Source: Polynucleobacter sp. JS-JIR-5-A7 (GTDB lineage Bacteria > Pseudomonadota > Gammaproteobacteria > Burkholderiales > Burkholderiaceae). Taken from it: a stretch of DNA of 64,000 bases. The notes under the pieces are model-generated. The model worked only from the letters and a program-made list of their open reading frames with translations, was not told where the DNA came from and ran no database searches. Made by a program: the position numbers and the translations under genes. Of the stretch, positions 1 to 8,549 are shown piece by piece. The stretch lies in contig NZ_CP061308.1 in the NCBI RefSeq assembly GCF_018687935.1, positions 428,048 to 492,047 of the forward strand, written 5' to 3'. Position 1 is the stretch's first letter, and each line of letters begins with the position of its first letter.

Positions 1-719
1 TCTTTATTGGCGATGATGCGCATGAGTGCGTCGATACCATCATCAATATAAGTAAAAGCACGTTTCTGTGCGCCACCATCTACTAGATTAATAGGTTCGC
101 CACGCACGATGTGACCCAAGAACTGAGTCACTACGCGGGAGGAGCCTTCTTTTGGTGTGTAGATACTGTCGAGTCCAGGACCAATCCAGTTAAATGGGCG
201 GAAGAGGGTAAAGCGCAAGCCTTCCATACCGTAACCCCAAATCACGCGATCCATCAATTGCTTGGAGCAAGCATAGATCCAGCGGGGTTTATTGATTGGA
301 CCGTAAACCATATTTGATTGAGACGGATCAAATTCGCCGTCTTCACACATGCCATAAACCTCAGAGGTCGATGGGAAGACCAAGTGCTTTTTATATTTAA
401 CAGCAGAGCGCACGATCGGCAGATTGGCTTCGAAGTCGAGCTCAAATACTTTAAGTGGTTGTTGTACGTAAGTTGCCGGTGTAGCAATCGCAACCAAAGG
501 GAGGATAACGTCGCATTTGCGAATGTGATATTCAACCCACTCTTTATTGATAGTGATATCACCTTCAAAGAAGTGCATGCGAGGGTGATTGATCAAATCA
601 CCCAGGCGATCATTCTGCATATCCATGCCATAGACATCCCAATCGGTTGTCTCCAGAATGCGTTTGGAAAGGTGGTGACCGATAAAACCGTTAACACCAA
701 GAATGAGTACTTTTTTCAT
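1..719 (-). CDS. arnA: ArnA C-terminal-type UDP-glucuronate decarboxylase (SDR family), partial
   Basis: The frame opens at ATG 719 on the minus strand and runs off the left edge after 239 codons, so the C-terminus is missing. It is an NAD-dependent extended SDR protein. The N-terminus has the Rossmann motif GVNGFIG, and further on there is a TSEVYG segment and a Y-x-x-x-K pair (YACSK) that supply the catalytic residues. This matches the decarboxylase half of ArnA, which converts UDP-glucuronate to UDP-4-keto-pentose in the L-Ara4N pathway. It is the last visible gene of the arn operon, 38 bases after the separately encoded formyltransferase. In E. coli the two activities are one fused protein; here they are two genes. 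UDP-xylose synthase is the main alternative function, less likely given the neighbours. Confidence 0.88.
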   Translation of the reverse strand, partial: MKKVLILGVNGFIGHHLSKRILETTDWDVYGMDMQNDRLGDLINHPRMHFFEGDITINKEWVEYHIRKCDVILPLVAIATPATYVQQPLKVFELDFEANLPIVRSAVKYKKHLVFPSTSEVYGMCEDGEFDPSQSNMVYGPINKPRWIYACSKQLMDRVIWGYGMEGLRFTLFRPFNWIGPGLDSIYTPKEGSSRVVTQFLGHIVRGEPINLVDGGAQKRAFTYIDDGIDALMRIIANK

Positions 720-757
720 CTCTACTGCCTCGTTTTAATCTAATTTGTATTTAATGC

Positions 758-1627
758 TTATTTACTTGCTGGAAACCATTCCAAGACTTCAACTGCTTGG
801 TGGTCGCCACAGATGCCGAATACCCGATTATCAACCACTTGGATACCAGTAGCCCTAAGATCGAGCTTGGCTGGAAAGGGGCCTTTCAGGCTAGTGCGGG
901 CTAGGATCATGGTTGCGCCATTGTGCTCAGTAAAAGACCCTGGATAGGGGGGTGCAACGGCTCTGACAAGGTTATGGACTTGCTGTGCACTCTGATTCCA
1001 GTGAATTTGCCCATCAGCAGGCTTTCTGCCGCCAAAATAACTGCCTTTTTGGAGTTCATTGGGCTTGCGGGGAACTTTGCCTTGGAGAAGCTCTGGCAGA
1101 ACTTGGTTGATCACTGCTACAGCAGCTTCACTGACTTTACCAAAGACATCTGTCGCGGTTTCGTCTGGACCAATGCTGACCTTTGCTTGTCCAACAATGT
1201 CACCAGCATCCGGTTTGACTTCCATGACATGGAGGGTGGCACCAGTTTCTGTCTCGCCATGCAAGATTGCCCAATTGACTGGTGCTCGACCTCGGTACTT
1301 CGGTAGTAATGAGCCATGCATATTGAGTGCGGCAATCTTGGCGCAAGCCAAAATTTGCGCCGGAATCATATGGCGGTAGTAGAAGGAAAAAATATAGTCA
1401 GGCGATAGTGCTTGAAGCTTAGGAGTTAAATCATTTAACTCGCTAGCACTTGGCGTGATGTAAGGAATGTTTTTTTCAGTACAGAGTTTGGCGACGCTAG
1501 CGAACCAGACATTCTCATTGGGGTCGTCTTCGTGAGTAACTACCAGATCAACTTGGATACCCGCATTAAGAAGTGCTTTGAGGCAATTAACGCCAACATC
1601 GTGATATGCGAATACGACAGCGTGCAA
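758..1627 (-). CDS. arnA: ArnA N-terminal-type UDP-L-Ara4N formyltransferase
   Basis: This 289-residue protein belongs to the formyltransferase family related to methionyl-tRNA formyltransferase. The diagnostic segment HGSLLPKYRGRAPVNWA contains the catalytic histidine and the hallmark SLLP loop. The N-terminus VVFAYHDVGVNCL matches the start of ArnA. Known role of the family: N-formylation of UDP-L-Ara4N with formyl-tetrahydrofolate in the cytoplasm. The start codon is TTG, placed directly after the TAA of arnC and in the same reading frame, so the two genes are separated by one stop codon only. The decarboxylase that is fused to it in enterobacteria follows as a separate gene. Methionyl-tRNA formyltransferase is unlikely because of the arn context and the ArnA-like N-terminus. 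Confidence 0.9.
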   Translation of the reverse strand: MHAVVFAYHDVGVNCLKALLNAGIQVDLVVTHEDDPNENVWFASVAKLCTEKNIPYITPSASELNDLTPKLQALSPDYIFSFYYRHMIPAQILACAKIAALNMHGSLLPKYRGRAPVNWAILHGETETGATLHVMEVKPDAGDIVGQAKVSIGPDETATDVFGKVSEAAVAVINQVLPELLQGKVPRKPNELQKGSYFGGRKPADGQIHWNQSAQQVHNLVRAVAPPYPGSFTEHNGATMILARTSLKGPFPAKLDLRATGIQVVDNRVFGICGDHQAVEVLEWFPASK

Positions 1628-2590
1628 TTATTTTTTCTCTAAAACGGTTTGCACCACATAACGTGGGCGATTACGGATCTGCTGATAGATGCGGCCAATA
1701 TATTCACCCAAGAGACCAAGGCCAAAGAGCATCACACCAATTAAGAAGAAAGTGAGCGCAAAGAGGGTGAAGACACCCTCAACCTCGGCACCTAAAACAA
1801 AGCGACGCACCAATAGGTATGCAAACAAGCTGCCGGCAGCGAGCGACAGTAACATGCCCAGAATCGAGAAGATCTGCAAAGGCATGATAGAAAAGCCAGT
1901 AACCAAATCAAAGTTCAACCGAATCAGTTGATAGAGGCTGTATTTGGATTCACCAGCGAAGCGCTCTTCATGCTTGACGCTTATTTCAATGGGGTTGGCA
2001 GCAAAGGTATAAGCCAGCGCAGGAATAAAGGTATTGTTCTCGTCACATTGACGAACGAGATCAACGATGCGACGGCTATAGCCCCGCAGCATGCAGCCCT
2101 GATCGGTCATTGTGATACGGGTAATATTTTCACGTAAACGATTCATCGCGCGTGAGGCAAATTTTCTGAAGAAGCTATCGCGACGATCTGCACGAATAGT
2201 GCCGACGTAATCATGACCCTTTAGCAATTGCTCAGTGAGCGCATCAATTTCTTCGGGAGGATTTTGTAAATCTGCATCCAAGGTGATGATGTGTTCACCT
2301 TTCGCGTATTCAAAACCAGCCATGATGGCCATGTGCTGGCCAAAGTTGCTATGAAATAACACTGCACGTGTAACGTCAGGACGCAACTCCACTTGTCTAG
2401 CCAGAATCCCTGCTGAGCGATCCTTACTGCCATCGTTTACAAAAACAATCTCATATGCAACATTGCGTTTGGTAGCGAGCGCATCTAATGCAGGATAAAG
2501 GCGATCAAATAAAGCCTGAAGACCGTCTTCTTCGTTGTAAACGGGAATAACGATGCTGAGTTTTGGATTGGCAGCTAAATTTGCGGTCAT
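1628..2590 (-). CDS. arnC: Undecaprenyl-phosphate 4-deoxy-4-formamido-L-arabinose transferase ArnC
   Basis: A 320-residue family 2 glycosyltransferase with a membrane anchor. The N-terminal catalytic domain begins KLSIVIPVYNEEDGL and contains the DADLQNPPEEI motif, whose aspartates bind the nucleotide sugar and metal. Two hydrophobic helices near residues 235-300 anchor it to the inner membrane. Family members transfer formamido-arabinose from UDP to undecaprenyl phosphate. The start ATG at 2590 lies about 40 bases after arnB. Placement between arnB and the formyltransferase supports ArnC over the similar dolichol-phosphate mannosyltransferase (GtrB) type. Confidence 0.92.
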   Translation of the reverse strand: MTANLAANPKLSIVIPVYNEEDGLQALFDRLYPALDALATKRNVAYEIVFVNDGSKDRSAGILARQVELRPDVTRAVLFHSNFGQHMAIMAGFEYAKGEHIITLDADLQNPPEEIDALTEQLLKGHDYVGTIRADRRDSFFRKFASRAMNRLRENITRITMTDQGCMLRGYSRRIVDLVRQCDENNTFIPALAYTFAANPIEISVKHEERFAGESKYSLYQLIRLNFDLVTGFSIMPLQIFSILGMLLSLAAGSLFAYLLVRRFVLGAEVEGVFTLFALTFFLIGVMLFGLGLLGEYIGRIYQQIRNRPRYVVQTVLEKK

Positions 2591-2631
2591 GCTGCAATTT
2601 TGCCTGATTCTGGGGATTTAACCCAATAAGA

Positions 2632-3810
2632 CTAGTTTTTACGGTGTTTCTTGAGGATTCCGACTAATCCACTGGCTATACGACGAATATCCTCATCGGC
2701 CATTCCAGGAAATAGTGGGAGAGTGAGAATAGAGCGACCAATACGTTCTGCAATCGGGGTATCACTTGTTTTATAGCCTTGATCTTTGTACAGAGTAAAG
2801 CCGGTGATGGCAGGGTAGTGCACACCAGTGCCAATGCCGAGGGCTTTTAATTCCATCATGACTTGGGCGCGATCACAATTGAGTTGATCTAGTGGCAGCA
2901 CTACTTGATACATGTGCCAATTACTCTCTGTGAAATTTTCAACTGGAAGCTCTAACTTAAGATGATCCAGGTCTGCAGATTTGAGTTCGGTACGGATCAC
3001 ATCAAAGTATTGATGTGCAAGTGTAGCGCGACGTGTTTGATAAGCTGGCAATTGTTTGAGTTGTTGTAAGCCAATGACCGCATTAACGTCGGTCAAATTA
3101 TCTTTGCCGCCCAACACATCCACATCCATGCCATCCATGCCTTGACGAGTTAAACCCTGTAGACGAAACTTTTCAGCAAGCTTGGCTTCATCTGCATTAT
3201 TGAGTACGAGACAACCACCTTCAACCGTACTGAGATTCTTATTGGCTTGGAAACTAAAGCTCACTAGATCGCCAAAGCTACCAATCTTCTTGCCTTTCCA
3301 TTGCGATCCAAACGCTTGTGCAGCATCTTCAATCACGCGCAGCTTGTATTGCTTGGCTAATGCGTAGAGCTGATCCATATCAACTGGCAGACCAGCCAGA
3401 TATACCGGCATGATGGCGCGAGTCTTGGGAGTGATTGCAGTAGCTACTTTATTGAGATCAATATTGCGGGTAACAGGATCAATATCCACAAAGACGGGTT
3501 TGGCACCAACACTTAAAATCACATTCGAAGTGGCTACCCAAGATATCGGTGTGGTAATTACTTCATCGCCCTCGCCAATACCAGCCACTTGCAATGCAAT
3601 CTTCATAGTTGCCGTGCCATTAGCAAAACAACGCACCGGGCGACCACCAAAGTAGTCGCTGAGGGCTGCTTCGAACTCCGCTAACTTTGGTCCCGAGGTT
3701 ACCCACCCCGAGCGCAATACCTCAGCAACGGCATCAATCGTTTCTTGATTAAAGCTGGGGCGCGTAAACGGAATAAATTCGGGAGTAAAAGTAGGTGCAG
3801 TGTTTGCCAT
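2632..3810 (-). CDS. arnB: UDP-4-amino-4-deoxy-L-arabinose aminotransferase ArnB
   Basis: A PLP-dependent DegT/DnrJ/EryC1 aminotransferase of 392 residues from the chosen start. Visible motifs are the N-terminal FTRPSFNQETIDAV, the EDAAQAFGS segment and SFSFQANKNLSTVEGG, which holds the PLP-binding lysine in the position typical of this family. Known reaction: transamination of UDP-4-keto-pentose to UDP-L-Ara4N with glutamate. An upstream in-frame start at 3867 would overlap arnT by 47 bases and add 19 residues unlike the family. ATG 3810 lies 10 bases past the arnT stop and gives the usual N-terminus, so I chose it. Confidence 0.92.
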   Translation of the reverse strand: MANTAPTFTPEFIPFTRPSFNQETIDAVAEVLRSGWVTSGPKLAEFEAALSDYFGGRPVRCFANGTATMKIALQVAGIGEGDEVITTPISWVATSNVILSVGAKPVFVDIDPVTRNIDLNKVATAITPKTRAIMPVYLAGLPVDMDQLYALAKQYKLRVIEDAAQAFGSQWKGKKIGSFGDLVSFSFQANKNLSTVEGGCLVLNNADEAKLAEKFRLQGLTRQGMDGMDVDVLGGKDNLTDVNAVIGLQQLKQLPAYQTRRATLAHQYFDVIRTELKSADLDHLKLELPVENFTESNWHMYQVVLPLDQLNCDRAQVMMELKALGIGTGVHYPAITGFTLYKDQGYKTSDTPIAERIGRSILTLPLFPGMADEDIRRIASGLVGILKKHRKN

Positions 3811-3820
3811 AATGCTTATA

Positions 3821-5521
3821 TTACTTTGATTGCTGCGAGCTACTTGTAGTTTCTGGATGTTTGACAATCACTCGACGAGAATCACGATCTACTTCCTGCA
3901 TCGGTATCTTTAAGTCCTGCAGAGCAATATATTGCTCGGGAACCATCAGCGCATAGGCGGTTTGATCTTCTTTCCAACGAGTAATGAAAGCATCGAGGGT
4001 CGGCATCCACAGATTAGGTTCTTGATTGACACCAAATTCCAGCTCATCAGGTGATTCGACCATGATCATAGTTCTACCAAGATAAAACGGGACAGTGTGA
4101 TCTAGTAGGCGCACAGAGTAGAAATTGACTTTTTCTGGAATAGATATTTTGACGCGGTTAACGAGATCAATGCCTGATACTGCACGCCCCAAAGTTTCAT
4201 GACCAGTTCCAGCGATGATGGCGCACAAGAAAAAGCCACAGGCAAAACTCACAATGCTTTGGATGCCATTGCGTTTAGATTGCAGAGCTGCATACGAGCT
4301 AAAGATAATGAGCGCAACTAATGCAGCAATGACCCATTGGGTATATTGCGCATAGGATTCAATTTCATCAGGCCTTGCTTGCTTGCTAATTTCTGATAAG
4401 AAGAAAAAGCCTATACAACCCAGCAGAGCAAATCCAAGGGTTTGTAATTTCCAAGGGATTGCCATGGAGTTCGTTTGACCTAATAAACGATCTAAGCGAT
4501 TACCAATCAATAGGGCTAGTGCAGGAAAGATCGGGATGATGTAACCAGGAAGCTTGGAGCGGGACACGCTAAAGAACGCAAAGATCACTACAAACCAGCA
4601 CACCAATAACCATCCGCCGGAGAACTCTCGTCTGCGTTCTTGCCAAGCCTGTGTCAGTGCCCCGGGGATTTGTAATACCCAAGGAAGTATGCCGATTAGT
4701 AGCAGTGGTACGAAGTAATAGATGGGACCAGTTCTACTATGGGCATCCTGTGTAAATCGTTGCAGGTGTTCGTGAATAAAGAAAAATTCTAGGAACTCGG
4801 GATTACGTTGTGCTACCAAAATAAACCAAGGTGCTGTAATAGCTAAGAACAAAATCAACCCACTAAACAAACGTAAGCGAGTCCAAATTTTCCAATCCCA
4901 AGTGCTAACAGAGTAGGCGATAAAAACCATGGCTGGGATGGCTGCGCCAATCACGCCTTTTGATAAGGTAGCCAGCGCCATAAACACCCAGCAAGCCCAC
5001 ATCCAATAGCCACAACTGGATTTATTGCTTGCAGTTTGTGCCAACAATAAGCTGCAAAGCGCCGCCACTAAAAAAGAAGAGAGCCCCATGTCGAGAGAAT
5101 TAAAGTGGCCGCTAATGATCCACATTGGACTTGATGCTAAAACGACTGCAGCCAACCAACCTGCTCTCGCATTAAAGATGCGAGCGCCAGTAAAGCCAAT
5201 AGCGAGAATGGTCAGAAATCCAGTGAGGGCTGTCCAGAGCCTTGCTTGCCAATCACCAATACCAAATACTTTAAATGCTGCTGCAGTTGCCCAAGCTTGA
5301 AGTGGCGGTTTCTCAAAATACTTGTAGCCGTTGTAGTGCGGTGTTACCCAATCACCAGTGACCAACATCTCTCTGGCGATTTCTGCATAACGTCCTTCAT
5401 CGGATGGAATGAGGTGGCGATAGTTCAGAGTGCCAAACCAGAGCAGGGCATAAATGAGTATTAACAGCAACATTTTGCTGGGGTGCAGGGCAGAAGATTG
5501 CCGAATTTGCCCAAACTGCAT
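3821..5521 (-). CDS. arnT: ArnT-like lipid A L-Ara4N transferase (PMT/GT-C family)
   Basis: A 566-residue polytopic membrane glycosyltransferase. Near residue 38 it has the acidic motif IPSDEGRYAEIAREM, followed by GDWVTPHYNGYKYFEKPPLQAW, characteristic of ArnT/PMT proteins. About a dozen hydrophobic segments follow, then a soluble periplasmic C-terminal part of roughly 100 residues. Family role: transfer of L-Ara4N from undecaprenyl phosphate to lipid A phosphates on the periplasmic face, lowering affinity for cationic peptides. Its start ATG overlaps the stop of the upstream Mth938-like gene in a TAATG junction, indicating translational coupling. It heads the arn genes. Substrate specificity for L-Ara4N is inferred from the neighbours. 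Confidence 0.88.
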   Translation of the reverse strand: MQFGQIRQSSALHPSKMLLLILIYALLWFGTLNYRHLIPSDEGRYAEIAREMLVTGDWVTPHYNGYKYFEKPPLQAWATAAAFKVFGIGDWQARLWTALTGFLTILAIGFTGARIFNARAGWLAAVVLASSPMWIISGHFNSLDMGLSSFLVAALCSLLLAQTASNKSSCGYWMWACWVFMALATLSKGVIGAAIPAMVFIAYSVSTWDWKIWTRLRLFSGLILFLAITAPWFILVAQRNPEFLEFFFIHEHLQRFTQDAHSRTGPIYYFVPLLLIGILPWVLQIPGALTQAWQERRREFSGGWLLVCWFVVIFAFFSVSRSKLPGYIIPIFPALALLIGNRLDRLLGQTNSMAIPWKLQTLGFALLGCIGFFFLSEISKQARPDEIESYAQYTQWVIAALVALIIFSSYAALQSKRNGIQSIVSFACGFFLCAIIAGTGHETLGRAVSGIDLVNRVKISIPEKVNFYSVRLLDHTVPFYLGRTMIMVESPDELEFGVNQEPNLWMPTLDAFITRWKEDQTAYALMVPEQYIALQDLKIPMQEVDRDSRRVIVKHPETTSSSQQSK

Positions 5522-5898
5522 TAAGTCGGCTCCACGATCAAGGCTAAGAGGACTTGACGCCCTTCGCCTACCAAGATGTTGTAAGTACGACAGGCAGCTT
5601 GAGAATCCATGATTTCAAAGCCAATTTTGGCTTGAATCAGGGCTTTTAGGAGTTCTGGCTTAGGAAAGTGTTGGCGACTGCCGGTCCCAATGAGAATCAA
5701 TTCAGGCTTGAGATCGACCATTTGGGTGAAATGGCTGGCTTCTAGGTCATCAAAGGACTTTGCGGACCACTCTGAAATAGCCCCGTCTGAGCTCAATAAG
5801 ACCGTATGGGCATATGGGACCTTGTTGATCTCTACGTAGCCATCGCCATAGCCGGTAATCGAATTGCCTCCAGAATGGGGGTCAGATTGAAGCTTCAA
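5521..5898 (-). CDS. Mth938-like (DUF498) domain protein
   Basis: A 125-residue protein of the Mth938/NDUFAF3 fold (DUF498). It shows the family pattern of a GYGDGYVEINKVPY hairpin, a central LILIGTGSRQHFP segment, and DSQAACRTYNILVGEGRQV near the C-terminus. No enzymatic activity is established for bacterial members; mitochondrial relatives assist complex I assembly. The start is TTG at 5898, since no ATG or GTG opens this frame in a suitable place. It is the first gene of the minus-strand cluster, its stop overlaps the arnT start, and it is divergent from alaA across a 79-base spacer. A role in L-Ara4N synthesis is not implied by the family. Confidence 0.8.
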   Translation of the reverse strand: MKLQSDPHSGGNSITGYGDGYVEINKVPYAHTVLLSSDGAISEWSAKSFDDLEASHFTQMVDLKPELILIGTGSRQHFPKPELLKALIQAKIGFEIMDSQAACRTYNILVGEGRQVLLALIVEPT

Positions 5899-5977
5899 GT
5901 GGACTCTCTGTCATAATTATGTGGATTATAGCTAGCTGTTTTTTCTAAGATTTCAAGAACTTACCCTTTAATTTATT

Positions 5978-7234
5978 GTGAAACCCATCCTAAAGTCCCA
6001 AAAACTCGATAACGTTTGTTACGACATTCGTGGTCCAGTGCTCGAGCTTGCTCAGCGCATGGAGGAAGAAGGTCACAAAATCATCAAATTAAACATCGGA
6101 AACGTCGGGGTTTTCGGTTTCGATCCTCCCGAAGAGATTCAGTTGGACATGATCCGCAATTTGAGTAATGCCTCTGCTTATTCTGATTCCAAAGGTATTT
6201 TTGCGGCACGTAAGGCCATCATGCAGTACTGCCAAGAAAAGGGTATTCAGGGCGTGGCATTAGATGATGTTTATACCGGTAACGGTGTGTCTGAGCTCAT
6301 CGTACTTTCCATGAACGCCCTTCTGAATGATGGCGACGAAGTGTTGGTGCCTACGCCAGACTACCCACTTTGGACTGCTGCTGTGAGTTTATCCAGCGGC
6401 ACACCCGTTCATTATCTGTGTGATGAGTCAAAAGATTGGGCGCCAGACTTAAATGATCTGCGCAAAAAAATTACCTCTCGTACTAAAGCGATTGTGGTCA
6501 TTAACCCAAATAATCCAACCGGTGCGATTTACTCTAAAGAGGTGTTGCTTGAGTTGACACAAATTGCTCGTGAGCACGGTTTAATTTTGTTCGCTGATGA
6601 GATTTACGACAAGATGTTGTACGACGGTGAGAAACATATCTCGCTTGCATCCTTGTCTCATGATGTTGTCATCATTACTTTTAACGGGCTATCTAAGAAC
6701 TACCGCTCATGCGGCTACCGCGCAGGCTGGATGGTGGTTTCTGGTGATAAAGAAATGGTGCGGGACTATATCGAAGGTCTCAATATGTTGGCCTCGATGC
6801 GCTTGTGTGCAAATGTACCAGGCCAATACGCCATTCAAACTGCATTAGGCGGATATCAAAGTATTAATGACTTAGTGAGCGAAGGCGGTCGGCTTGCAAA
6901 GCAGCGCGATCTTGCTTGGAAACTCATCACAGAAATTCCTGGCGTCACTTGCGTAAAACCCAAGTCAGCTCTGTATTTATTTCCGAAGTTAGATTCTGAG
7001 GTTTATCCCATTAAAGATGATCAACAGTTTGTTGCCGATCTTCTTAAAGAGGAAAAGGTATTGTTAGTACAGGGTTCCGGTTTTAACTGGGGTAAACCTG
7101 ATCACTTCCGCGTTGTGTTCTTGCCTCATGAAGATGTGCTCACGGAGGCGATTGGTCGCCTAGCGCGTTTTCTGGAGCGTTATCGTAATAAGCATGGTCG
7201 TAAGGCTTCTTCAACTGCTGCAAAGGCATCATGA
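5978..7234 (+). CDS. alaA: Alanine-synthesising aminotransferase AlaA-type (class I/II)
   Basis: A 418-residue fold type I PLP aminotransferase. It shows VVINPNNPTGAIYS for cofactor and substrate binding, FADEIYDKMLY with the PLP-contacting Asp and Tyr, and FNGLSKNYRSCGYRAGW with the Schiff-base lysine. Overall it matches AlaA, which makes alanine from pyruvate and glutamate. The start codon is GTG at 5978. Its final bases overlap the hom start as ATGA, so it is translationally coupled to threonine biosynthesis; this alaA-hom-thrC order is common in betaproteobacteria. The C-terminal 15 residues are Lys/Ala/Ser-rich and probably disordered. Confidence 0.9.
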   Translation: MKPILKSQKLDNVCYDIRGPVLELAQRMEEEGHKIIKLNIGNVGVFGFDPPEEIQLDMIRNLSNASAYSDSKGIFAARKAIMQYCQEKGIQGVALDDVYTGNGVSELIVLSMNALLNDGDEVLVPTPDYPLWTAAVSLSSGTPVHYLCDESKDWAPDLNDLRKKITSRTKAIVVINPNNPTGAIYSKEVLLELTQIAREHGLILFADEIYDKMLYDGEKHISLASLSHDVVIITFNGLSKNYRSCGYRAGWMVVSGDKEMVRDYIEGLNMLASMRLCANVPGQYAIQTALGGYQSINDLVSEGGRLAKQRDLAWKLITEIPGVTCVKPKSALYLFPKLDSEVYPIKDDQQFVADLLKEEKVLLVQGSGFNWGKPDHFRVVFLPHEDVLTEAIGRLARFLERYRNKHGRKASSTAAKAS

Positions 7235-8541
7235 AACCGATTCAAGTAGGTCTCTTAGGTATTGGCACCGTAGGTGGTGGCGTATTCACTGTTCTAGAGC
7301 GCAACCAAGATGAAATCACTCGTCGTGCCGGTCGTGGCATTCGCATTCATACCGTTGCTGATCTAAATGTAGAGCGCGCCAAAGAGATCGTGAAAGATCG
7401 TGCACAGATCGTCAACGATGCTCGTGCCGTGATCAATAACCCAGAGATTGATATCGTGGTTGAGCTGATTGGCGGTTATGGCATCGCTAAGGACTTGGTT
7501 TTAGAGGCAATTGCAGCTGGCAAACACGTGGTAACGGCTAACAAGGCGTTAATTGCGGTTCATGGCAATGAGATTTTTAAAGCAGCGCACGCCAAGGGTG
7601 TGATGGTTGCATTTGAGGCAGCAGTTGCTGGCGGTATTCCGATTATTAAAGCTTTGCGTGAAGGCTTAACGGCCAATCGTATTGAATGGATTGCAGGCAT
7701 CATCAACGGTACTACCAATTTCATTCTTTCTGAAATGCGGGACAAAGGCTTGGACTTTGAAACTGTTCTTAAAGAAGCGCAACGCTTAGGTTACGCAGAA
7801 GCGGATCCAACCTTCGATATTGAAGGTATTGATGCTGCTCATAAAGCAACCATCATGAGTGCAATTGCATTTGGTATTCCAATGCAATTTGATAAGGCAC
7901 ATGTTGAAGGTATTACTAAGCTAGCGGCGATTGATATTCGCTATGCTGAGCAATTGGGTTATCGCATCAAGCTACTCGGTATTGCTAAGAAAACACCAAC
8001 GGGCGTCGAGTTACGTGTGCATCCCACTTTAATTCCTGCTAAGCGTTTAATTGCAAACGTAGAGGGAGCCATGAATGCGGTCCAAGTATTTGGCGATGCT
8101 GTTGGCACTACCCTCTACTACGGTAAAGGTGCTGGTTCAGAGCCAACCGCTTCCGCAGTAATTGCCGACCTGGTTGATATCACTCGTTTATTAAGTGCGG
8201 ATCCCGAACATCGTGTCCCATACTTGGCGTTCCAACCAGATGCAGTCCAAAACACGCCTATATTACCGATTGGCGAGATCACGACCAGCTATTACTTACG
8301 TATGCGCGTTGCTGATCAGGCAGGTGTGCTCGCTGATATTACGAAGATCTTGGCTTCCCATGGCGTTTCTATTGATGCGCTCTTGCAAAAAGAAGCTGAT
8401 GAAGGTGAAAGTCAGACTGACTTAGTGGCCTTAACTCACGAAACCAAAGAGAAGAACATGCTTGCCGCAATCAAAGAGATTCAGAATCTCAAGACGGTGG
8501 CTGGTGAAGTAGTGAAGATTCGTTTAGAAAATCTGTCTTAA
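7231..8541 (+). CDS. hom: Homoserine dehydrogenase
   Basis: A 436-residue monofunctional homoserine dehydrogenase, reducing aspartate semialdehyde to homoserine for threonine and methionine synthesis. The NAD(P)-binding motif GLLGIGTVGGGV sits at residues 8-19. The substrate domain contains the conserved AGIINGTTNFILSEM and ADPTFDIEGIDAAHK segments. A C-terminal ACT domain from about residue 355 (RMRVADQAGVLADITKIL) suggests feedback control by threonine. Length agrees with the family. It overlaps alaA by four bases and precedes thrC by eight. Confidence 0.96.
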   Translation: MKPIQVGLLGIGTVGGGVFTVLERNQDEITRRAGRGIRIHTVADLNVERAKEIVKDRAQIVNDARAVINNPEIDIVVELIGGYGIAKDLVLEAIAAGKHVVTANKALIAVHGNEIFKAAHAKGVMVAFEAAVAGGIPIIKALREGLTANRIEWIAGIINGTTNFILSEMRDKGLDFETVLKEAQRLGYAEADPTFDIEGIDAAHKATIMSAIAFGIPMQFDKAHVEGITKLAAIDIRYAEQLGYRIKLLGIAKKTPTGVELRVHPTLIPAKRLIANVEGAMNAVQVFGDAVGTTLYYGKGAGSEPTASAVIADLVDITRLLSADPEHRVPYLAFQPDAVQNTPILPIGEITTSYYLRMRVADQAGVLADITKILASHGVSIDALLQKEADEGESQTDLVALTHETKEKNMLAAIKEIQNLKTVAGEVVKIRLENLS

Positions 8542-8549
8542 TTTAATCT

